Under the pieces are notes generated by a model. The model had not been told where the DNA came from. It searched no databases and saw nothing but the letters and a program-made list of their open reading frames with translations. The position numbers and the translations under genes are program-made. A DNA stretch of 64,000 nt from Salticus scenicus (Eukaryota; Arthropoda; Arachnida; Araneae; Salticidae): positions 204,048,184 to 204,112,183 of the forward strand of contig OZ005660.1 in assembly GCA_963930645.1 (NCBI GenBank), written 5' to 3'. This document shows, in pieces, positions 56,766 to 64,000 of this stretch (the first letter of the stretch is position 1; each line of letters starts with the position of its first letter).

Positions 56766-57396
56766 AAAACAAAGAAAAAAAAAAAATTGATAACTTTGTT
56801 TTAAATTATCACATACCTATGGTAGAACCATTCGTTTTAAAGATATTGACGAGATCTTTCGAAAGATACCCATATTGAAAATTTACACCCCCCCCCCCGC
56901 GGAGTTGGGGGGTACCTTCCCCCTGCAAGGAGGGAAAGCCATACTCACACATGCACAAACTTTTTTCTTTAGTTTACTACTACTATTATCAATAATTCAT
57001 ATTAATTTTACAATCATACGTTAAAAATACTTCTCATTATGTATATTTATACGAAATCTTATTCTATACTGCTATGTTAAAAATTTAAAAAAAATAAAAA
57101 GGGATCACAGCGCCACCTGTTGAGTGATTGATCCCCAAATGTAATCAGAGCCAGTTTATGTCAGGGTCCAACTAAATGCCCAGTTTGGTTAAATTTAAAT
57201 TTCGTTCATTGGTTCGTGAGATACAGTGTACAAAAATTTTTTGTGCTACACACACACAGACAGACAGACAAACATTTTCTAAAAGCAATCAAATCGTGTT
57301 CAGGACATCCTAATACGTGTAAATCCATCGAAAACTGGAGTTCGAAAATTCTCATGAATCCAATGCTTTCTCTATACATACATATAGATAAAAGTA
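55639..57396 (-). mobile_element. Hairpin-headed repeat type 1b, split by a nested MITE
   Basis: The left piece (55639-55820) has the CTAG/GTGGCCACCAC terminus and TCTGACAGGATTATATCACT. The right piece (about 56700-57396) has the GTAGAACCATTCGTTTTAAA block, C/G palindrome, CACAGCGCCACCTGTTGAGT, ACAGACAGACAGACA and hairpin 57365-57396. The pieces join as in the 45952 copy once the nested element is removed. Confidence 0.82.
55823..56696. mobile_element. pogo/Tigger-like MITE nested in type 1b repeat
   Basis: Left end CCGTATTTTAGTGATGATAA and right end, inverted, CCGTAATTTAGTATATATAA, both leading to AAGCCG; TA at 55821-55822 and 56697-56698. The ends resemble those of the 17899 element. Inside, a block containing TCCGGAGTCCGSCATCTTGT occurs twice (near 56157 and 56320), as do several GTGCGG and GGTCTATCTA motifs. 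Microsatellites sit at 56040-56065 (CT) and 56598-56638 (TA). No transposase is left. Confidence 0.8.
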
Positions 57397-57406
57397 TTAA
57401 AAAAAG

Positions 57407-57436
<30 letters not shown>
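57397..57436. repeat. Poly-A tract
   Basis: An A-run of nearly 40 with a few G interruptions, next to the hairpin of the type 1b repeat. Confidence 0.9.
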
Positions 57437-57438
<2 letters not shown>

Positions 57439-57796
57439 CAGTAACTTTATTTACAATAATTTTAAAAGTAATTGCTTTTAAAACTTGTAAATTTTAGTAA
57501 GTGTTGAAAAATGTTTTATCTCTCTATTACAGCCATTAAAATAATTCTATTATTTATTTATTTATTTTCATTTTATTTTCTTGTATTTTTATTTCATTGT
57601 TTTATGTGAGAGCGAATATTTTCGTCAGTATATAATCTTGCGCACACGCACACACAATATCTTTGTGATGGTTAGTCAGATTTTAATGAAAGTTTAGCAG
57701 CTTTTTGCATGAGATATAGAGTCGAAAACAAAATTATTCGAGCGCTAGCAATAATTCCTGTGTAAAAAAAAAAAGTACACTTAATACTGCTTTGTT
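57437..57796. other. AT-rich spacer
   Basis: No gene recognised. Confidence 0.5.
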
Positions 57797-57856
57797 AAAT
57801 AAATCCTTGTCGAGTCATATTCTTAGACTGACTATTAATTCGACAAGGATTTATTT
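57797..57856. repeat. Perfect 17-bp inverted repeat
   Basis: AAATAAATCCTTGTCGA and its exact inverse are separated by 26 bases, directly against the hairpin-headed repeat that follows. It could be a cruciform or a tiny foldback element; function unknown. Confidence 0.85.
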
Positions 57857-57979
57857 ATTCTTCTGTATGTATATATAGAGAAAGTATTGGATTCGTGAAA
57901 TTTTTCCAACTCCAGTTTACAATGGATTTACACGTTTTGGGATGTCCTGAACACGATTCGACTGTTTTTAGAAAATGTC

Positions 57980-58030
<51 letters not shown>

Positions 58031-58665
58031 CACAAATTTTGTGGACGCTGTATCTCACGAACCAATAAACGAAATTTAACCAAACTTGTTATTTAGTTGG
58101 ACCCTGACATAAACTGGTGCTGATTAGATTTGGGGATAAATGGCTCAACAGGTGGCGCTGCGATCCCATTTTTTCTAGATTTTTAACATGGCAGTATTGG
58201 ACAAAATTTCGTATATAAATGTACAAAATGAGAGTTATTATGTGTGGTTTTAATATTAATATGAATTATTGATAATAATAGCAGTAGTAAACTAGGAAAA
58301 AAGTTTGTGCATGTAAAATGTGTTTGTGCATCGCTCCCCCCCCCTCCCCTAGGGGTGTAAATTTTCAATATGGGTGTCTTTCGAAAGATCTCGTCAATTC
58401 CTTTAAAATTAATAGTTGAACCACAGATCTGTGATAATTTAAAACAAAGTTATCGATTTTTTTTCATTTCTTAACGGAAAAAAAAAAAAAAGTATTTCTT
58501 TGGATATTGGCAAAAAAATTGATTTTCTTTCGGCATTTAGTGGTATAATTCTATCAGATAAAAATCGTCTGCATTTATAATGGAAAATATTTTAATAATT
58601 TAATGAATAATTTGTATTTCATGAATTTTGTGCAAAATTATATAATAAAGTATATTTTTCTTTGA
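57857..58665 (+). mobile_element. Hairpin-headed repeat type 1b, plus orientation
   Basis: Shortened hairpin at 57860-57888, a long (GT)n run at 57981-58021 replacing the GTCT tract, CAGGTGGCGCTGCGATCCCA, C-run at 58337-58348, GTTGAACCACAGATCTGTGA, CTTTCGGCATTTAGTGGTAT and GCATTTATAATGGAAAATAT. The CTAG terminus is not present. Confidence 0.82.
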
Positions 58666-59270
58666 GATTGTAATGATTTTATTATAAAAAATTTGCAAAC
58701 AACAGTTTAAAGGGAAAAAAAAACCCTTAAATTTATAATTGGTAATAATTATGTGTCATCTACGTATAAAAGTATATACTAAAAAATGAATAAGCTTTAA
58801 AAAAGCTGTCTAGCCGTTATTTTGTGAAAAGATTTAAAGAAACAAAAAACATTACTTTAAGCCGCACGTTATAAATACAATCAATTTAAATTTAAAATAA
58901 TGTATTGTTTCCCTGCTAATTTATACACGCAGTTTCAAAGAGAACTAATTAGTTTTGAATGTATTCGTGGGAGTAATTCACAAGAATAGAATTAATTTTA
59001 AGAGTGGGAGAGAATTAACTTTAAGCCAAAGCTTTTCGGGTTAAATTAACTTCAGTATAAAAAATGAAGTATAAATGGAACCGAAAACAATGTTTTTAAG
59101 TCTGCGTTTTATTGTATGTTAGCTTTAAATAATTTACGGGAAAGATCTTTTGATTATAGCATATAATTTTGAGACAGTAACATTTTAATTGATTATGATT
59201 ATCATATGATTTGATTATAATTATCAATCTTATATCTTTTATTCTTTTCTACTAACATAAGAAATTTTAT
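58666..59270. other. Interval without recognised gene
   Basis: AT-rich with no repeat family or gene that I can support. Confidence 0.5.
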
Positions 59271-59317
59271 ATATAGATTTTATATATAGATATATAAGAT
59301 ATATAGATTATATATAG

Positions 59318-59348
<31 letters not shown>

Positions 59349-59578
59349 GATTTTATATATAGATATATAAGATATATAGATTATATATAGATTTATATAT
59401 ATATATATATTATATATAGATATATAAGATATATAGATTATATATAGATTTATATATATATATATATATATAGATAGATAGATAGATAGATAGATATAGA
59501 TAGATATAGATAAATAGGTATATGATATATAATATATGATATATATGATATATAATATGATATATGATATAAGATATA

Positions 59579-59643
<65 letters not shown>

Positions 59644-60030
59644 TAGATAGATAGATATAGATACATAGATATAGATAGATAGGTATATGATATATAATAT
59701 ATGATATATATGATATATAATATATGATATATATGATATATAATATATGATATATGATATATAATATGATATATGATATATATATATATAGATAGATATA
59801 GATATAGAGATAGATATAGATAGATAGGTATATGATATATAATATATGATATATGATATATAATATGATATATGATATAAGATATATGATAGATAGATAG
59901 ATATATATAGATATATATAGATCTTATATATAGATTTATATATAGATATATAGATTATATACAGATTTTATTTATAGATTTTATATATAGAAATTTTATA
60001 TAGAGAGAAAGAAATTTTATATATATAAAA
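59271..60030. repeat. TATA/GATA simple-sequence block
   Basis: About 760 bp built of TA, TATAGA, GATA and ATATGAT motifs in nested duplications (for example TAGATTATATATAGATTTAT three times). It is highly self-complementary. The Ile/Tyr repeat frame on the minus strand is an artefact. Confidence 0.95.
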
Positions 60031-60253
60031 TTTCTTTAATTATAATTTTAAAAATTCCTTGCTTTATAATAAGGTAATATTTTAATTATCTTTTTGATTT
60101 TGATTGTTAATCTTGTTAATATGTAAGCCTAGAGTAATCTGACTATTACCTATAATAAAACCATTTTGTTTTCTATGAAGGAACCATTTAACTATATTAA
60201 ATTATTATTTATAAGTTTCTAATAAATGTAAAGAATTTCCATTTATTAAAATA

Positions 60254-61093
60254 AGTATAGGATCCGTTATCCAGAAAGCTTAGGACCTGGGATATTCTGG
60301 ATAAGGGGTTTTTCCGTAATTCGGAACACTTTATTATATGTATAAAAATGGTACAAAATAATTTCATAAACAGCAGTGATAAACATGAATAATATATATG
60401 TAAACACTTTACCTATATATTATTTAATAAATTATTTCCACAAAATAAAAAAAAAACATTCTTAATTAGAATTTCAAACTATAAATAATAATAGTAATAA
60501 TAAATGAAAAATAAATAAACATATATAAAATTTAATTTTAGATCTGAGAGTAAAATCCTTTCATTTGGATTTTGCAAACATTTCTATGATATTTTTTTGC
60601 TTATAATGTGTCTCTGCTCTGATACTAATAGTTCATAAATGCTTCAAATATTTTTAGCACATAATGTTAAATATTTTATGAAATGAATTCTAAAAATAAT
60701 GGAAATTAATAAAAACTGTTAAATTGTATTACAATTGGGACTTCATGTATGCGACCTGAGTTCAAGGATAAAATTCATCTGCTATTGGACACTTTAAGAA
60801 GTATGTGTTATTAACGTTTATCTATTAAAAAATACAATAAAAATTCATTTTCTAACCTAAATTTGCAAAATTTTCAGTAATTATTTGGACAATTTTGTGC
60901 TCATCCTGTTTCCTCAGAATAACACCGTAGCAATAAAGAAAGTAGGTTGCTAAACTATAATTCTGACCACTGCTATAGTATAACTTTAATTCTTAAATTT
61001 TACGGTAATTAAAAGTTTTGGTATTTGGCATTTTGCATTCTGGTTTTCGGAACATTCTGGATAACGGGTTTCCGGATAACGGATCCTATACTG
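60254..61093. mobile_element. Tigger-like MITE, 840 bp
   Basis: The right end, inverted, reads CAGTATAGGATCCGTTATCC, and the left end is the same lacking one C. TA lies at 60252-60253 and 61094-61095. Additional inner inverted repeats (TATTCTGGATAAGGGG, and CATTCTGGATAACGGG) follow. No transposase coding remains. The terminus style is that of pogo/Tigger elements. Confidence 0.85.
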
Positions 61094-61106
61094 TAATATC
61101 TAATTG

Positions 61107-61695
61107 CACTGCTCGGCATGAAAATTGCCTCCAACACTATTTCAGCATATTCTTATGTAAAATGATCTCCTGAATCCGAATAGGACGCCCATTTTGCCCT
61201 ATCACCCACCGTTGTTTAGGAACGACCCCCTATTTTTATCCTTTTTCGGTGATTTTATGGCTATAAATTTGATTTTTAGGAGGGGGGAGAATTATTTTAA
61301 CCGTTAAATATCTTCTGAGGGGCTACAGAGTTGGAAAATTCTAAAACATGGACATTTGCGACAAGGGAAAATTTTGGGGGGGATTTGCCACTGAAATTAT
61401 ACATTACATATCTTATATATTTTCAAATCTGTTAGTAATGTTATTTTTTAAACTTTATATTTTTTTGTTTTTAGGTGTTAAATTAATTATTTTTCATTAT
61501 TCTTCAAATCAAATTCATGGTCATAAAATTATCGAACATGGAAAGAAATTGAGGGAGGGGGTGGTGTATCTAGAAAACGGTGGGTGACTGGGGAAAATGG
61601 AAGTCCTATTAGGATACAAGAGGTCATTTTACATAGGAATCAGCAAGAATATAGTATCAGATCTCGAATTTTTTTTTTTTCTTTGCAGAGCAGTG
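61107..61695. mobile_element. Foldback MITE with CACTGCTC ends, 589 bp
   Basis: Ends CACTGCTCGGCATGAAAA and inverse CACTGCTCTGCAAAGAAAA; TA follows on the right (61696-61697), TG precedes on the left. Long subterminal inverted arms carry TATGTAAAATGA, ATAGGACGCCCATTTT and TCACCCACCGTT. The 79-codon frame at 61348-61587 lies across the arm and is not a gene. Confidence 0.8.
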
Positions 61696-61707
61696 TAATT
61701 GAATAAA

Positions 61708-62300
61708 TCTATATATATAAAAGAGCACTTCTACTCACTCATTCACTGACTCACTCACTCACTGACTCATCAACGCACAGCAAAATCTACTGGAGCCACT
61801 GACTCGAAACTAAGTGAAATTATAGGACATATAGTATAAGCAACCCCTAAGAAGCGATTTTAAGTAATTTGCTCCCCAAGGGGGGGAGGGGGCGAAACGT
61901 GACTTCACAAAAATCTTCATACCTCAAAGATTTAAAGAAAAAAAAAAAAAAAACAGATATCTGTAAAATTTTTGCTTTACAATATAGCTAATACTAGTGG
62001 CTAAAAATCAATTTATGGAATTTTGGAAATTTAATCCACAAGAGGGGGTGCGCGGCAAAATGTGATTTCACATGCGCAAAAAGTTATTTCTTAAAAAACC
62101 TTCATATCTCAAAGAAAACAACAGATTGAAACAAAAGTGAAATTTTTGTTTCAAAATATAGCTAACAAAAGTACCTAAAAACCAATTTCTGAAATTTTAG
62201 TAATTCGGGCCCTAAAGGGGGTTAGGGGGCAAAACGTGATTACACAAAAACCTTTATACCTCAAAGAAAAAAACAGATATACTTAAATTTTCATCAGGAG
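61708..62300 (+). mobile_element. Helitron-like 5' end with internal tandem units
   Basis: TCTATATATATAAAAGAGCA starts right after an A, the form of Helitron 5' ends, followed by CACTCACTGACTCA repeats. About three diverged units of 160-180 bp then share AAACGTGA-like sequence, CTTCATACCTCAAAGA and TTTGCTTTACAATATAGCTA. I could not locate the 3' CTRR end, so the right border is a guess. Confidence 0.5.
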
Positions 62301-62763
62301 TCACCTTCCCCCCCCTCCCATTGAATTAAAAAATAACTAAAATAAAAATATATAATTTAATCAGCAAAAAAATTTTTTAGATGAAAACAGGAATAATACC
62401 TATATCAAAATAATAATAACTCCAATGATAATACAAACCACAGAAACATAACAAGAAGGAGCTTATAATTTTTTTTTTTTAAATAAGAGTTTTCTAAAAG
62501 AAAAAATAATAATAAAATGAAGCTTAAGAAAGATGGGAAAGCTTAATTTGATGGAAAATAAAATAAATAAATAAAAATTAAAAATGCTCAGAATGCAGAG
62601 ATATTTCTTCAGGGATCATTATCTCTGCATATATTTAAAATTACTGAAATCGCCTCTTCATTTCTGAAAATTGGGGGGTTTCCGTTTATGTAATATCAAA
62701 AGAGTCTTCACACATTATACACAAACATTTGCTTTGAAGTATTAAAAAAAAAAAAAAAAAGCA
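62301..62763. other. AT-rich spacer
   Basis: No gene recognised; possible remainder of the Helitron-like element. A-run at 62744-62760. Confidence 0.45.
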
Positions 62764-63191
62764 CTTACAAGGAAACATTCAAAAGGTGTCATCTTCAAAA
62801 AGTATTAAAAAAAATATATGTGATTTTACTCTTTATAAAGCACCAGAAAGTGAAAAAAATATCGGCTGAAATGAGTTACAGCGACCACAAAAAATTATCA
62901 AAATGAAGCATATTTGTCGATTTGACATTGCTAGGCGATTGATTTTGAGTACTTGGCGGAGAAGCAAAACACGGTTCTGTTCGTGTACCCGACAATCTCG
63001 GTTCTAGCAAACGTATCGCCTAACAGCGCTAAATCGCCAAATATGCTTAACTTTGATAATTTTTTGTGGTCGCTGTAATTCATTTCAGTCGATAATTTTT
63101 TCATTTTCTGATGTTTTATGAAGAGTAGAATCACATATATTTTTTTTCAATATTTTTTGAAGATGACACCTTTTGAATGTTTCTTTGTTAG
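62764..63191. mobile_element. Foldback element with about 165-bp arms
   Basis: The left arm (62764-62930) returns inverted at about 63025-63191; shared blocks include CATTCAAAAGGTGTCATCTT, TTACAGCGACCACAAAAAAT and AGCATATTTG. A loop of about 95 bp of higher GC content separates them (TCTCGGTTCTAGCAAACGTA). The minus-strand frame at 62931-63134 is a shadow. The family is unknown. Confidence 0.83.
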
Positions 63192-63648
63192 TCGGACTCA
63201 GGTGATCTTAAGACAAACAAATGTGGTGAAAACTCGATATAAAAAATTTTTGACTACTATTCCCTTACCTACAATAAGTTAGTTAATGGAAGAAATTATT
63301 TTTGTTGCACCAACCAAATTTTGTTGAATCAAGAAAACATTTCTCTGAATGTATTGTAAGTTCAGATATTAAAAATATAAAAGAAATTAAAAAAAATAAT
63401 AATACAGAAAGCAATTTACCCGAAGCAGTGTTTATTTTAACTTAGAAATATACAATACAAAATCCTTTTAGATGACATTTACTGCTGATGACATGCAGAC
63501 ACAACTGCTTCGGGCGGGTTGAGTTTTGGAGGGTCCAGTTTTTAGGATATTGCAAAACAGGGCTATGGATTGAAGACTTTTACAATCACGATGTCATTTA
63601 TATTGTTTATTATGCTTTAAATAGATCGGAAGGAGTAAAGGCAGTAAT
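63192..63648. other. Interval left of the candidate gene end
   Basis: No gene seen. A minus-strand AATAAA (plus-strand TTTATT at 63606-63611) lies about 40 nt after the stop codon of the frame at 63649 and could be its poly(A) signal, but such hexamers are common in AT-rich DNA. Confidence 0.4.
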
Positions 63649-64000
63649 TTATGGCAATTTTCGCTTTCGAGCTTTTTTCTTGCTGTATTGAAAGCAAGTA
63701 CAGAAACTATGTTCAAAATTGTCTCTTTGTTGCTTCCACCAAATGCTTAGTTTAGTTTTTTTCTTTGGAACAACACATTGTGGAGACTTTTTTTCTGTTT
63801 CGTTTTCTATTTTACAGTTTTCATGAGAAATTCTTTCATTGATATAAGATATAAGCTCAACTTCGTAATTTTCAATTATATTGGAATCTAAATTGATATT
63901 TCTGACATTATTTTCAAACTTAGCGGGATTGTCTTTGACATTTGCATGTATTGCTTCGGTGATGTCACATGGTTTCACAATAGAACTACTTCTGTCATTG
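63649..64000 (-). CDS. Partial CDS, possible 3' exon of a host gene
   Basis: The frame is open from the window edge for about 116 codons to the stop at 63649-63651. No ATG begins it: the codon at 63976-63978 is GTG, and the frame continues upstream (NDRSSSIVKPCDITEAIHAN), so the true start lies beyond the window. The protein is hydrophilic, with an acidic Asn/Glu-rich part (about residues 20-60), then CVVPKKKTKLSIWWKQQRDN, a FCTCF Cys pair and a strongly basic end (KKKARKRKLP) that could be a nuclear localisation or membrane-proximal basic signal. I do not recognise a family. The composition is less AT-biased than the surroundings, which favours real coding; a transposon origin cannot be excluded. 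Confidence 0.4.
   Translation of the reverse strand, partial: NDRSSSIVKPCDITEAIHANVKDNPAKFENNVRNINLDSNIIENYEVELISYINERISHENCKIENETEKKSPQCVVPKKKTKLSIWWKQQRDNFEHSFCTCFQYSKKKARKRKLP

Noticed and set aside
59280..59666. 128-codon Ile/Tyr-rich frame on the minus strand
   Set aside because: It is a translation of the TATA/GATA simple-sequence block.
63649..63978. GTG start codon for the right-edge frame
   Set aside because: GTG initiation is not expected in animal nuclear genes and the frame continues upstream, so I treat it as a partial exon.

Overview
The window looks like a gene-poor, strongly AT-rich stretch of an animal nuclear genome, most likely an invertebrate and probably an arthropod. 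I cannot name the species. The grounds are a Tc1 element, mariner, pogo/Tigger and TTAA-type DNA transposon remnants, a Helitron, tRNA-derived SINE sequence, satellite arrays, dense microsatellites and homopolymers, and no operon-like coding. Nothing resembles a bacterial or phage gene cluster. Almost every short open frame is repeat sequence or homopolymer read-through. || Layout. 1-4.1 kb: a candidate host exon (1423-1609), a foldback MITE with a half copy, and the first of three CACTGAG MITEs. 4.2-5.8 kb: a complete-ended but mutated Tc1 element. 6.1-9.4 kb: a rearranged inverted/direct repeat block. 10-11 kb: a hairpin-headed repeat. 14.2-18.6 kb: a MITE, a TIR element carrying a tRNA-Thr-like gene, a CpG-rich island and a pogo deletion derivative. 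20.9-24.7 kb: a dimeric higher-order tandem array, a minisatellite and a G-tract array with a Tigger-like MITE inside. 26-33 kb: TTAA MITEs, minisatellites, Helitron-like ends and a four-copy tandem. 34.3-35.3 kb: a complete small Helitron with a nested MITE. 38.8-41.2 kb: hairpin-headed repeats. 41.5 kb: a second candidate exon. 42.3-43 kb: a SINE beside a second tRNA-bearing TIR element. 44-58.7 kb: hairpin-headed repeats interleaved with an approximately 241-245 bp satellite. 59.3-63.2 kb: a TATA/GATA block followed by closely packed MITEs. 63.65-64 kb: the end of a possible host gene on the minus strand, cut by the window edge. || Working relations. The two candidate plus-strand exons (1423-1609, 41523-41737) have compatible splice phase and might belong to one gene with an intron of about 40 kb; this is a hypothesis only. 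The satellite repeats provide internal empty-site controls for two insertions. The most unusual objects are the TIR element that carries a nearly intact tRNA-Thr(TGT)-like gene with a Pol III terminator inside its own terminal repeat (two copies), and a modular family of hairpin-headed, microsatellite-containing repeats that share internal blocks but differ at their ends.
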